Notes under the pieces: generated by a model | What the model was told of the DNA's origin: nothing | The model's database searches: none | What the model saw: the letters and a program-made list of their open reading frames with translations, nothing else | Translations under genes and position numbers: made by a program | Shown here: positions 1 through 8,580 of the stretch, piece after piece | How positions within the stretch are numbered: the stretch's first letter is position 1 | Layout: each line of letters begins with the position of its first letter | Source of the DNA: Paraburkholderia heleia NBRC 101817 | GTDB lineage: Bacteria > Pseudomonadota > Gammaproteobacteria > Burkholderiales > Burkholderiaceae | DNA length: 64,000 nucleotides | Assembly: GCF_000739775.1 (NCBI RefSeq) | Contig: NZ_BBJH01000011.1 | Coordinates: 1 to 64,000, forward strand | Reading direction: 5' to 3'

Positions 1-2219
1 CCGCCACGGGCGAGACGCTCGCCGCCGTGGCGCAAGGCGGTGCGGCGGATGTGGCGGCGGCCGTCGCGGCGGCGCGTGCGGCGCAGCCCGGGTGGTATGC
101 CATGGGCGGCGCGGCGCGCGCGCGGCATCTCTACGCGCTCTCGCGTATGGTGCAGCGCCACAGCCGCCTCTTCGCCGTGCTCGAAGCGCTCGACAACGGC
201 AAGCCGATCCGCGAGGCGCGCGACATCGACGTGCCGCTCGTGGCGCGCCATTTCCTCCATCACGCGGGCTGGGCGCAACTTCAGGAGAGCGAACTGGCCG
301 GCTGGTCGCCGCTTGGCGTGATCGGCCAGATCGTGCCGTGGAATTTCCCGCTGCTGATGCTCGCGTGGAAAGTGGCGCCCGCCATCGCACTCGGCAACTG
401 CGTCGTGCTCAAGCCCGCCGAATACACGCCGCTCACCGCGCTGCTGTTTGCCGAACTGGCGCATCGCGCGGGGCTGCCCAAGGGCGTCCTCAACGTGGTG
501 ACGGGCGACGGCAGCACGGGCGCGGCGCTCGTCGAGCATCCCGGCGTCGACAAGATCGCCTTCACCGGCTCGACCGAAGTGGGCCGCCTCATCCGCACCG
601 CCACGGCCGGCACGGGCAAGTCGCTCACGCTCGAACTGGGCGGCAAGTCGCCGTTCATCGTCTTCGACGACGCCGACCTCGACGGCGCCGTGGAAGGCGT
701 GGTGGACGCCATCTGGTTCAACCAGGGCCAGGTATGCTGCGCCGGCTCCCGGCTGCTGGTGCAGGAGGGCGTCGAGGCGCGCTTTCTCGAGAAGCTCAGG
801 CGCCGCATGGCGACGCTGCGCGTCGGGCCTTCGCTCGACAAGGGCATCGATATTGGCGCCATCGTCGATCCGGTGCAGCTCGAACGCATCGAGTCGCTCG
901 TGGAAGCCGGGCGGCGCGAAGGCTGCAACGTGTGGCAGCCGCGCGAAGTCGAGCTGCCCTCGGGCGGCTGCTTCTATCCGCCGACGCTCGTCACGGGCAT
1001 TGGACCGGCCTCGACGCTCGCGCAGGAAGAAATCTTCGGGCCGGTGCTCGCGGCCATGAACTTTCGTACGCCGGAAGAGGCCGTGGCGCTCGCGAACAAT
1101 TCGCGCTATGGGCTCGCTGCGAGCGTGTGGAGCGAGACCATCGGGCGCGCGCTCGACATCGCGCCGCGCCTGCAATGCGGAGTGGTGTGGATCAACGCGA
1201 CGAACCTGTTCGACGCGAGCGTGGGCTTCGGCGGCTACCGCGAGTCGGGCTTCGGGCGCGAGGGCGGCCGCGAAGGCGTGTTCGAATATCTGAAGCCCGC
1301 GGCATGGAGCACCCTGCCGATGCGCGCACAGCGCGAGGCGCGCTCGCCCGCACAGGACTTTGCGCACGCGGGCACCGGTCTCGATCGCACTGCGAAGCTT
1401 TTTATCGGCGGCAAACAGGTGCGGCCCGATAGCGGCTATTCGCATGCCGTCTACGCGCCGAACGGCGAATGGGTCGGTGAAGTGGGCGCGGGCAGCCGCA
1501 AGGACGTGCGCGATGCCGTGGCCGCCGCGCGCGGCGCGAGCAAGTGGACGCAGATGAGCACGCACGCTCGCGCCCAGGTGCTGTACTACCTCGCGGAAAA
1601 CCTGAGCGCGCGCGCCGAAGAATTCGCGCGGCAACTCACGCGGCGCGCGGGGCACGACGCGCGCGCGGCCGGGCGTGAAGTGGAGATGGCGATCGACCGG
1701 CTGTTCAGCTACGCGGCGTGGGCCGACAAGTTCGATGGCGCGGTGCACACGCCGCCGTTGCGCGGTGTCGCGCTCGCCATGCACGAGGCGCTTGGCGTGG
1801 TCGGCATCGCTTGCCCCGACGAAGCGCCGCTGCTCGGCTTCGTCTCGCTGATCGCACCGGCGCTCGCGATGGGCAATCGCGTCGTGGCGCTGGCGAGCGA
1901 GGCGTGCCCGCTGGCGGCAACGGACTTCTACCAGGTCGTGGAGACCTCGGATGTGCCTGCGGGCGCGCTCAACATCCTGACCGGCGAGCGCGCTGCGCTG
2001 CTGCCGGCCCTCGCGAAGCACGACGACGTGGACGCGCTCTGGTGCTTCGGCACGGCGGCCGATTCGTCCCTCGTGGAGCGCGAGTCGGTTGGCAATCTGA
2101 AGCGGACTTTCGTCGATCATGGCCGCGAGGTTGACTGGTTCGACCGGACGAGCGCAGGATTGCCGTTCCTGCGCCATGCCGTGCAGGTGAAGAACATCTG
2201 GATACCGTACGGCGACTGA
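1..2219 (+). CDS. Two-domain aldehyde dehydrogenase, 5' end outside window
   Basis: NAD(P)-dependent aldehyde dehydrogenase; 738 residues are visible and the frame is open to the left edge, so the true start lies upstream. The first domain is complete and looks catalytic: PWNFP near base 337, LELGGKSP near 630 (general-base Glu) and NQGQVCC with the nucleophilic Cys at base 735. From about base 1390 a second ALDH-like domain begins (LFIGGKQVRPDSGYSHAVY), with a recognisable GVVGIACPDEAP nucleotide-fold segment, but it has no LELGG Glu and no catalytic Cys before the end. ALDHs are normally about 480-500 residues, so this is a fusion with a degenerate second copy. It sits 50 bp upstream of the RbsD/FucU gene and leads the sugar operon. 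Proteins of this architecture are, from memory, often next to deoC; that gene would be outside this window. Confidence 0.9.
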   Translation, partial: ATGETLAAVAQGGAADVAAAVAAARAAQPGWYAMGGAARARHLYALSRMVQRHSRLFAVLEALDNGKPIREARDIDVPLVARHFLHHAGWAQLQESELAGWSPLGVIGQIVPWNFPLLMLAWKVAPAIALGNCVVLKPAEYTPLTALLFAELAHRAGLPKGVLNVVTGDGSTGAALVEHPGVDKIAFTGSTEVGRLIRTATAGTGKSLTLELGGKSPFIVFDDADLDGAVEGVVDAIWFNQGQVCCAGSRLLVQEGVEARFLEKLRRRMATLRVGPSLDKGIDIGAIVDPVQLERIESLVEAGRREGCNVWQPREVELPSGGCFYPPTLVTGIGPASTLAQEEIFGPVLAAMNFRTPEEAVALANNSRYGLAASVWSETIGRALDIAPRLQCGVVWINATNLFDASVGFGGYRESGFGREGGREGVFEYLKPAAWSTLPMRAQREARSPAQDFAHAGTGLDRTAKLFIGGKQVRPDSGYSHAVYAPNGEWVGEVGAGSRKDVRDAVAAARGASKWTQMSTHARAQVLYYLAENLSARAEEFARQLTRRAGHDARAAGREVEMAIDRLFSYAAWADKFDGAVHTPPLRGVALAMHEALGVVGIACPDEAPLLGFVSLIAPALAMGNRVVALASEACPLAATDFYQVVETSDVPAGALNILTGERAALLPALAKHDDVDALWCFGTAADSSLVERESVGNLKRTFVDHGREVDWFDRTSAGLPFLRHAVQVKNIWIPYGD

Positions 2220-2269
2220 GCGCTTCGAAAGAGAGAGAGACGCCACGCCCATACCGGAGGAGACAAAAA

Positions 2270-2749
2270 ATGCTGAAGAATCTCGACCCGCTGCTGAACG
2301 CCGATGTCCTGCAAGCGCTGCGCGCGATGGGGCACGGCGACGAACTCGTCGTTTGCGACGCTAACTTTCCCGCCGACTCTGTTGCGCGCGCCACGGTGCT
2401 CGGCAAGCTCCTGCGCATCGACGGCGCCGATGCGCCCCGCGCCGTGCGCGCGATCCTCTCCGTGCTGCCGCTCGACACGTTTGTCGAGGCCCCGGCCATG
2501 CGCATGGAAGTGGTGGGCGAACCCGACACGATTCCCGCCGTGCAGCGTGAAGCGCAGGCCGAGGTCGACGCCGCGGAAGGCCGCGCCGTGCCGTTTGCGC
2601 CCATCGAGCGTCATGCGTTCTATGCGCGCGCCCGCAAGGCCTACTGTGTGATCGCCACGGGCGAAACGCGCGGCTATGGCTGCTTCGTGTTCACCAAAGG
2701 CGTGCTGCTCGCACCCGACGCGCCGCGCACGCAGGAGCACGGCCAATGA
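2270..2749 (+). CDS. RbsD/FucU family sugar mutarotase (pyranase)
   Basis: A 159-residue cytosolic protein of the RbsD/FucU family, which interconverts anomers or ring forms of sugars such as ribose and fucose so that the kinase or isomerase receives the right form. The signature ALRAMGHGDELVVCDANFP lies at residues 15-33; its His is the family's catalytic histidine. The C-terminal part carries the conserved CVIATGETRGYG segment. It is about 20 residues longer than typical RbsD. The start is well placed: GGAGGAG lies about 10 bases upstream of ATG. Its stop overlaps the next start by four bases (ATGA), so it is translationally coupled to the kinase. Which sugar it serves is not readable from sequence. 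Confidence 0.9.
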   Translation: MLKNLDPLLNADVLQALRAMGHGDELVVCDANFPADSVARATVLGKLLRIDGADAPRAVRAILSVLPLDTFVEAPAMRMEVVGEPDTIPAVQREAQAEVDAAEGRAVPFAPIERHAFYARARKAYCVIATGETRGYGCFVFTKGVLLAPDAPRTQEHGQ

Positions 2750-3687
2750 GCGGACGGGTCGTCATTCTCGGCATCTATGTGACCGATCTCGCGTTCCGCG
2801 CGAGCCGCATGCCGATGATCGGCGAGACGCTCGCCGGATCGGCATTCGCGATGGGGCCGGGCGGCAAGGGCTCGAACCAGGCCGTGGCCGCCGCGCGCGC
2901 GGGCGCGCAGGTGGTGTTCTGCACGCGCGTGGGCAACGACGCGTTCGGCGACATCGCGCGCGCGACGTGGGCCGCCGAAGGCATCACGGCGCGCACCCAG
3001 GCGGTGGACGGGCTGGCCACGGGCGCGGCGCACATCTTCGTGGACGACACGACGGGCATGAACGCGATCATCGTCGCAGCGGGTGCAGCGGGCACGATGG
3101 AGCCCGGCGACGCCGAAGCGATCGAAGCCGATATTGCGGCCTCCCAGGTATTCGTCACGCAGCTCGAACAACCGCTCGCGGCAGCGCGGCGCGGCCTCGA
3201 ACTCGCGCGCCGGCATGGCGTGAAGACGGTGTTCAATCCGGCGCCCGCCATGGCGCTGCCCGACGACATTTTCCCGTTGTGCGACTACGTCACGCCCAAT
3301 GAGACCGAGGCGCAGGCGCTCACGGGCATCGAGATCCGCGATGCCGACGACGCGCGCCGCGCCGCCGACGTGCTGCTTGCCAAGGGCGCGGGCGCCGTGA
3401 TCGTGACGCTGGGCGAAGCCGGCGCGCTGTTCCATACGCGCGATGCATCGGTGCTGCTTCCTGCTTTCCATTGCGGCCCGGTGGTGGAAACGGCGGGCGC
3501 GGGCGACGGCTTCACGGGCGGCTTCGCGGCGGCGCTCGCGCGCGGCGACGACGCGCTCACGGCTACGCGCTTCGGCTGCGCGCTGGCGGGCATTTCCGTT
3601 ACGCGCGCGGGCACCGCGCCCTCCATGCCGCGCAAGGAAGAAGTCGACGCCATGCTCGCAGGCACGGCGAACGCCGGTGCGCATTGA
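2746..3687 (+). CDS. rbsK: PfkB/ribokinase-family sugar kinase
   Basis: A 313-residue ATP-dependent sugar kinase. PfkB family signature 1 (GPGGKGSNQA) is at residues 37-46 and signature 2 (ETAGAGDGFTGGF) near residue 248, with the catalytic base Asp in GAGD. The first motif has Glu where many ribokinases have Asp (DTTGAGD). The N-terminal substrate loop reads GIYVTDLAF rather than the GSINMDL of classic ribokinase, so the substrate may be another pentose or a deoxypentose. It overlaps the RbsD/FucU stop by four bases and has an AGGAG site 9 bases before its ATG. The family call is firm; the gene symbol is a family label only. Confidence 0.88.
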   Translation: MSGRVVILGIYVTDLAFRASRMPMIGETLAGSAFAMGPGGKGSNQAVAAARAGAQVVFCTRVGNDAFGDIARATWAAEGITARTQAVDGLATGAAHIFVDDTTGMNAIIVAAGAAGTMEPGDAEAIEADIAASQVFVTQLEQPLAAARRGLELARRHGVKTVFNPAPAMALPDDIFPLCDYVTPNETEAQALTGIEIRDADDARRAADVLLAKGAGAVIVTLGEAGALFHTRDASVLLPAFHCGPVVETAGAGDGFTGGFAAALARGDDALTATRFGCALAGISVTRAGTAPSMPRKEEVDAMLAGTANAGAH

Positions 3688-3726
3688 GCGTTGCCGGGTG
3701 AAAACACACCGCAAAGGATGAGGTCC

Positions 3727-4764
3727 ATGAAGTCTGCACTCTTTGCCAAATGGTTCGGCGACCGGCAGTTGAACTTCCTGCTGGCCGTGAACCTGCTGGT
3801 CGTGCTGGTCGCGGTCTGGGTGTCGCGCGGGCAGTTCGTCGGCATCGACAACCTGCAGTCGATGGGCGCGCAACTGCCCGAAGTCGCGCTGCTCGCGCTC
3901 GGCATCATGCTCTCCATGCTGTCGGGCAACGGCGGCATCGACCTTTCCGGCGTGGGGCTCGCGAATCTTTCCGGCATGATCGCCGCGCTCATCGTGCCGC
4001 GCTTCGTGAGCGGCGACGACTCGCCTGTGCTGTACACGGCACTCTTCTGCGTGATCGTCCTGTGCATGGGGCTCCTCGGCGGCCTGCTCAACGGCGTGGT
4101 CATCGCGCGTCTCGGGCTCACGCCGATTCTCTGCACGCTCGGCACGCAACTGCTGTTCACGGGCTTCGCGGTGGCGCTGAGCAACGGCGCCTCCGTGCAC
4201 GTGGATTACGTCGAGCCGCTCGCCGATATCAGCAACGGCACGTTCTTCCAGGTGCCGATCTCGTTCCTGCTGTTCGTGGCCGTAGTCGTGCTGCTCGGGT
4301 GGCTGCTCAGGCGCACGCCGTTCGGGCTGCGCCTCTACCTCATGGGCACGAACCAGCGCGCGGCGTTCTATGCCGGCATTCCGCGTGCGCGCATGCTGAT
4401 CATGACCTACGCGATGTGCGGCGTGCTCGCTTCGCTCGCGGGGCTCGTGAGTGTTTCGCACACGCTCAGTGCAAAGTGGGACTACGGCAATTCGTATCTG
4501 CTGATCGCCATTCTCATTGCGGTGATGGGCGGGGTGAATCCGGCGGGCGGCTATGGACGCATCATCTGCGTGTTCTTCGCCGCAACGGTGCTGCAATTCC
4601 TTTCGAGCCTCTTCAATCTGATGGGCGTTTCGCAGTTTTTCGGCGATTGCGCCTGGGGCTTCCTGTTGCTGCTCTCGCTCGCGTTCGCGGGCGGCGAGCG
4701 CGTACGCGCAATATTCGGTCTGGGCGGCTCCCCATCTGCCGGCAAAGGGCGGACTTCGGGTTGA
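3727..4764 (+). CDS. Ribose-type ABC transporter permease
   Basis: A 345-residue inner-membrane permease of the RbsC/LsrC/RhaP type (BPD_transp_2) with about 9-10 hydrophobic segments. Hallmarks are the GGIDLSGVGLANLSG segment near residue 75, the cytosolic loop GTNQRAAFYAGIPRAR that contacts the ATPase, and ALIAVMGGVNPAGGYGR-like text near the C-terminus. I chose the ATG at 3727 rather than earlier in-frame starts because AAGGATGAGG lies just upstream and MKSALFAKW leads directly into the first membrane helix. The importer has two different permeases (this and the gene at 7492), as in Lsr and Rha systems, so they probably form a heterodimer. Confidence 0.9.
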   Translation: MKSALFAKWFGDRQLNFLLAVNLLVVLVAVWVSRGQFVGIDNLQSMGAQLPEVALLALGIMLSMLSGNGGIDLSGVGLANLSGMIAALIVPRFVSGDDSPVLYTALFCVIVLCMGLLGGLLNGVVIARLGLTPILCTLGTQLLFTGFAVALSNGASVHVDYVEPLADISNGTFFQVPISFLLFVAVVVLLGWLLRRTPFGLRLYLMGTNQRAAFYAGIPRARMLIMTYAMCGVLASLAGLVSVSHTLSAKWDYGNSYLLIAILIAVMGGVNPAGGYGRIICVFFAATVLQFLSSLFNLMGVSQFFGDCAWGFLLLLSLAFAGGERVRAIFGLGGSPSAGKGRTSG

Positions 4765-4864
4765 CCGGCGCAACCGTGCAGCAGGCGGGCCTCGAGCCTC
4801 GGAGGTCCGCCGCCATCTCTTTCGGGGCGACGGCTAATCGGCTAATAAAAAACGGAGACATCAC

Positions 4865-5869
4865 ATGAAGATCAAGCGACTCAGCGTGGCAATCACGGCG
4901 TGTGCCCTCGCCGCCGGCATGGCGGCCGTGGCGTATGCGGCGGAGAACCCGACCATCGTCACGGTGGTGAAGGTGACCGGCATCAGCTGGTTCAACCGCA
5001 TGGACGACGGTGTCAAGGAATTCGGCAAGGACAACCCGAACGTTTCGGTCTACCAGACGGGGCCGGGCCGCGCGGACGCCGCGCAGCAACTGAAGATCAT
5101 CGACGACCTGATCGCGAAGAAAGTGAGCGCGATCGCCGTCGTGCCGTATGACCCGCCCACGCTCGAACCGGCGCTCAAGAAGGCGATGGACCGCGGCATC
5201 AAGGTCGTCACGCACGAAGCCGACAACGAAAAGAACACGATGGTCGACGTCGAGGCGTTCGACAATTCCGCCTACGGCGCCGCGCTCAACGACCGCCTCG
5301 CCGCGTGCATGCACGACGAAGGCAAGTGGGCGACGATGGTCGGCTCGCTCGGCAGCCGCTCGCAGGTGCAGTGGGCCAACGGCGGCATCGACAACGCGAA
5401 GAAGAAGTTCCCGAAGATGCAGCTCGTCGAGACGAACCTCGAAACCAACAACGACGGCGAGCACGCGTATGAAGTGGCCAAGGAAGTGCTGCGCAAGCAT
5501 CCGGACATCAAGGGCTTCCAGGGCTCGTCGTCGCTCGACGTGATCGGCATTGGCCGCGCGGTCGAGGAAGCGGGCCTGCAGGGCAAGATCTGCGTGTATG
5601 GCACGGGCTTGCCGACCGAGGCCGGCAAGTACCTCGAAAGCGGCGCGATCAACGGCATTGCATTCTGGGATCCGAAGCTGGCGGGCATCGCCATGAACAA
5701 GATCGCGCTGATGCTGATCGAAGGCAAGACGGTGGAGAACGGCGCGAACCTCGGCCTGCCGGGCTACGAGAAGGTCACGGTGTCGAAGGGTCCGGGCAAG
5801 GGCATCATCGTGCGCGGCCAGGGCTGGGTGAGCGTCGACAAGTCGAACTACAAGCAATACAACTTCTGA
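4865..5869 (+). CDS. Periplasmic sugar-binding protein of ribose-type ABC importer
   Basis: A 334-residue exported binding protein of the periplasmic-binding-protein type 1 fold (Peripla_BP_4). A clear signal peptide (MKIKRLSVAITACALAAGMA, then AYA at 23-25) precedes the mature domain, which starts near AENPTIVTVVKVTG. Family segments include DDLIAKKVSAIAVVPYDP, GFQGSSSLDVIGIGRAVEEA and a C-terminal WDPKLAGIAMNKIA. It most resembles the RhaS/LsrB branch rather than ribose-binding RbsB, in keeping with the two-permease layout. A GGAG site precedes the ATG. The ligand cannot be read from sequence; a pentose, deoxy sugar or furanone-type sugar are all possible. Confidence 0.88.
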   Translation: MKIKRLSVAITACALAAGMAAVAYAAENPTIVTVVKVTGISWFNRMDDGVKEFGKDNPNVSVYQTGPGRADAAQQLKIIDDLIAKKVSAIAVVPYDPPTLEPALKKAMDRGIKVVTHEADNEKNTMVDVEAFDNSAYGAALNDRLAACMHDEGKWATMVGSLGSRSQVQWANGGIDNAKKKFPKMQLVETNLETNNDGEHAYEVAKEVLRKHPDIKGFQGSSSLDVIGIGRAVEEAGLQGKICVYGTGLPTEAGKYLESGAINGIAFWDPKLAGIAMNKIALMLIEGKTVENGANLGLPGYEKVTVSKGPGKGIIVRGQGWVSVDKSNYKQYNF

Positions 5870-5942
5870 TCGGGAGAAGGTGGCGCGCGCAACGGTCATG
5901 GAGCCGGGCGCGCGCTTCGCCGTAACGCAACGAAGAGACGAC

Positions 5943-7463
5943 ATGGCTTCAGAACCGTTATTGCAGGTGCTCGGCGTGCACAAGCGCTTCACGGGCGTGC
6001 ACGCCTTGCGCGGCGTGACGCTCGCGTTCGAGCGCGGGCAGATCTATCACCTGCTCGGCGAGAACGGGTGCGGCAAGAGCACGCTCATCAAGATCATCTC
6101 CGGCGCGCAGCCGCCCGACGAAGGCGAACTGGTGATCGACGGCGCGCGCCACGCGCGGCTCACGCCGCTCGAATCGCTCGCGGCGGGCATCGAGACCGTC
6201 TACCAGGATCTTTCGCTGCTGCCCAACATGAGCGTGGCGGAGAACGTCGGGCTCACTACCGAACTCGCTGAGCATGCCGGGCGTCTCGCGCGCACGTTCG
6301 ACCGCCGCGAACTGGCCCGCACGGCCGAGCGCGCCTTGAAGGCCGTGGGCCTGCCGGGCGATGCCGATTTTCAGGCGACGCTCATCGAGCAACTGCCGCT
6401 CGCCACGCGCCAGCTCGTGGCGATCGCGCGCGCCATTGCGAGCGAGGCGAAGTTCGTCATCATGGACGAGCCCACGACCTCGCTCACGCAAAAGGAAGTG
6501 ACCAATCTCATCGCCGTGCTCGGCCAGTTGCGCGCGCAGGGCGTGACCGTGCTGTTCGTGAGCCACAAGCTCGACGAGTGCTATGCGATCGGCGGCGAAG
6601 TGATCGTGCTGCGCGACGGCCAGAAAGTGACGCAAGGCCCGATCACGCAGTACACCAAGGCGCAGTTGAGCGAACTGATGACGGGCCGCGAGCTTTCCAC
6701 CGAACGCTACCGCAGCGCCGCGGCCGAGGCGGACGTGCTGCTCGACGTTCGCGGCCTTGGCCGCGCGGGTCTGTTCAGCGACGTGTCGTTCAAGCTGCAT
6801 CGCGGCGAGATTCTCGGTGTGACGGGCCTGCTCGATTCGGGCCGCAACGAACTCGCGCGTGCGCTTGCGGGCGTCGCGCCCGCCGATGCGGGCGAGATCG
6901 TACTCGAAGGCCGCGCGATCAGGCTTTCGACGCCGGCTGACGCGAGGCGCGCACGCATTGGCTACGTGCCGGAAGACCGCCTGAATGAAGGCCTTTTCCT
7001 CGACAAGCCGATTCGCGACAACGTGATCACGGCGATGATCGCGAGCCTGCGCGACCGCTTCGGGCAGATCGACCGCACGCGCGCACGCGCGCTGGCCGAA
7101 AGCACCGTGAAGGAACTACAGATCGCCACGCCCGATGTGGAGAAGGCCGTGCAGTCGCTGTCGGGCGGCAACCAGCAGCGCGTGCTGATTGGCCGCTGGC
7201 TCGCCATCGACCCACACGTGCTGATCCTGCACGGGCCGACCGTGGGCGTGGACGTCGGCTCGAAGGACATCATCTATCGCATCATGCAGCGGCTCTCGCA
7301 GCGCGGCATCGGCATTCTGCTCGTAAGCGACGACCTGCCCGAGCTGCTGCAGAACTGCGACCGCGTGCTGATGATGCGCAAGGGCCGTCTCGCCGAAGAG
7401 CACCACGCCGACGGCCTGACCGAGGCCGAGCTGTACCGCGCGCTGCTTGCAGAGGCAGCCTGA
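5943..7463 (+). CDS. Ribose-type ABC transporter ATPase, two nucleotide-binding domains
   Basis: A 506-residue RbsA-type double ATPase. The N-terminal domain has an intact Walker A (GENGCGKST, residues 39-47) and Walker B (FVIMDEPTTSL) but a degenerate signature loop (QLPLATRQLV). The C-terminal domain has a good signature (LSGGNQQRV), a degenerate Walker A (GLLDSGRNEL, usual for the family) and an unusual Walker B: LILHGPTVGVDVG, where the family normally has LDEPT. The Asp and catalytic Glu are thus His430 and Gly431. Only the N-terminal Walker site paired with the C-terminal signature is likely to hydrolyse ATP. I used the ATG at 5943 because the family homology begins there; the 21 codons upstream do not look like protein sequence of this family. 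Confidence 0.9.
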   Translation: MASEPLLQVLGVHKRFTGVHALRGVTLAFERGQIYHLLGENGCGKSTLIKIISGAQPPDEGELVIDGARHARLTPLESLAAGIETVYQDLSLLPNMSVAENVGLTTELAEHAGRLARTFDRRELARTAERALKAVGLPGDADFQATLIEQLPLATRQLVAIARAIASEAKFVIMDEPTTSLTQKEVTNLIAVLGQLRAQGVTVLFVSHKLDECYAIGGEVIVLRDGQKVTQGPITQYTKAQLSELMTGRELSTERYRSAAAEADVLLDVRGLGRAGLFSDVSFKLHRGEILGVTGLLDSGRNELARALAGVAPADAGEIVLEGRAIRLSTPADARRARIGYVPEDRLNEGLFLDKPIRDNVITAMIASLRDRFGQIDRTRARALAESTVKELQIATPDVEKAVQSLSGGNQQRVLIGRWLAIDPHVLILHGPTVGVDVGSKDIIYRIMQRLSQRGIGILLVSDDLPELLQNCDRVLMMRKGRLAEEHHADGLTEAELYRALLAEAA

Positions 7464-7491
7464 ATTCCGCGTAACGTTTGCCGGACACCGC

Positions 7492-8535
7492 ATGAGCATG
7501 AATCAGACAATGAGCACGTCGTCCAACACCGTCGAAGTCGCGCGCCAGAGCGTACCGCTCAACTGGCGCGCGAAGCTTGTCCGCAACCCCGAATGGTTCA
7601 CGGCCACGCTGATCGTCGTTACCTGCGTGATCGTCGCTTCCATCAACCCGCGCTTTTTGCAGTGGGCCACGCTGTTCGACCTGCTGCACTCGGCCACGAT
7701 CACGTCGCTGTTTGCGCTCGGCACGCTCGTCGTGCTGGCGTCGGGCGGCATCGACGTCTCGTTCACGGCGATCGGCGCGCTCACGATGTACTCGATCACG
7801 AAAGCCGTGTTCGCGTGGTGGCCCGATGCGCCGTTTGCGCTCATTCTGCTCACGGGCGCCGCGGGCGGCATCGTGCTCGGCGTCATCAACGGCATGCTCG
7901 TGCACCGGCTGCAGGCGCCCTCGCTGATCGTGACGATCGGCACGCAGTACCTCTATCGCGGGCTGCTGCTCACCTTCGTGGGCACGACGTTCTTCATGAA
8001 CATCCCGCACAGCATGGACCACTTCGGCCGCATTCCGCTCATCGCCTACAAGACCGCCGACGGGCTCAACGCGGTGCTGCCGGTTTCCGCGATCGCACTC
8101 GTGGCAGGCGCGCTTCTCACGTGGTGGCTGCTCAACCGCACGATGATGGGGCGCGGCGTCTACGCCATGGGCGGCAGCACGGCGATTGCGGAGCGGCTCG
8201 GTTTCAACCTGCGCGCGATCCGCTTGTTCGTGTTCGGCTATACGGGGTTTCTCGCCGGCGTGGCGGGCATTTTGCACGTGGCGAACAACCGGCTTGCCAA
8301 TCCGTTCGACCTGGTGGGCTCCGAACTCGACGTGATCGCGGCGGTGATCCTGGGCGGCGCGCGCATCACGGGCGGCAGCGGCACGGTCGTGGGCACGCTG
8401 CTCGGCGTGGCGCTCGTCACGCTCATCAACAACGTGCTCATTCTCGTGGGCGTGCCGAGCACGTGGCAGAAGGTGATTGTCGGCGCGTTCATTCTGGTGG
8501 CCGGCACGCTGTTCGCGCTGCGCCGGCGCGGCTGA
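7492..8535 (+). CDS. Second ribose-type ABC transporter permease
   Basis: A 347-residue BPD_transp_2 permease paired with the one at 3727. It has a polar N-terminus of about 35 residues, then GTLVVLASGGIDVSFTAIGA, the ATPase-contact loop AMGGSTAIAERLGFNLRAIR and a C-terminal LGGARITGGSGTVVGTLLGV, all typical of the family. ATG codons at 7492 and 7498 are both possible. Last gene of the operon: it is followed by a GC-rich hairpin and the convergent DeoR-type regulator. Confidence 0.88.
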   Translation: MSMNQTMSTSSNTVEVARQSVPLNWRAKLVRNPEWFTATLIVVTCVIVASINPRFLQWATLFDLLHSATITSLFALGTLVVLASGGIDVSFTAIGALTMYSITKAVFAWWPDAPFALILLTGAAGGIVLGVINGMLVHRLQAPSLIVTIGTQYLYRGLLLTFVGTTFFMNIPHSMDHFGRIPLIAYKTADGLNAVLPVSAIALVAGALLTWWLLNRTMMGRGVYAMGGSTAIAERLGFNLRAIRLFVFGYTGFLAGVAGILHVANNRLANPFDLVGSELDVIAAVILGGARITGGSGTVVGTLLGVALVTLINNVLILVGVPSTWQKVIVGAFILVAGTLFALRRRG

Positions 8536-8551
8536 GCCGGCGGTTATTGGC

Positions 8552-8577
8552 GCGACCGGCACGGGGCGGCCGGTCGC
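8552..8577. terminator. GC-rich hairpin between convergent genes
   Basis: GCGACCGGC and GCCGGTCGC form a perfect 9-bp stem around an 8-base loop, between the stop of the second permease and the stop of the convergent regulator. No T-run follows on either strand, so this may be a weak bidirectional terminator or simply a transcript 3' end structure. Confidence 0.45.
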
Positions 8578-8580
8578 CGC

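Noticed and set aside
2674..4773. A 699-codon open frame on the minus strand, antisense to the kinase and first permease
   Set aside because: It is an Arg/His/Glu-rich translation with no domain, no SD and no signal, opposite strongly coding genes; such frames are expected in very high-GC DNA.
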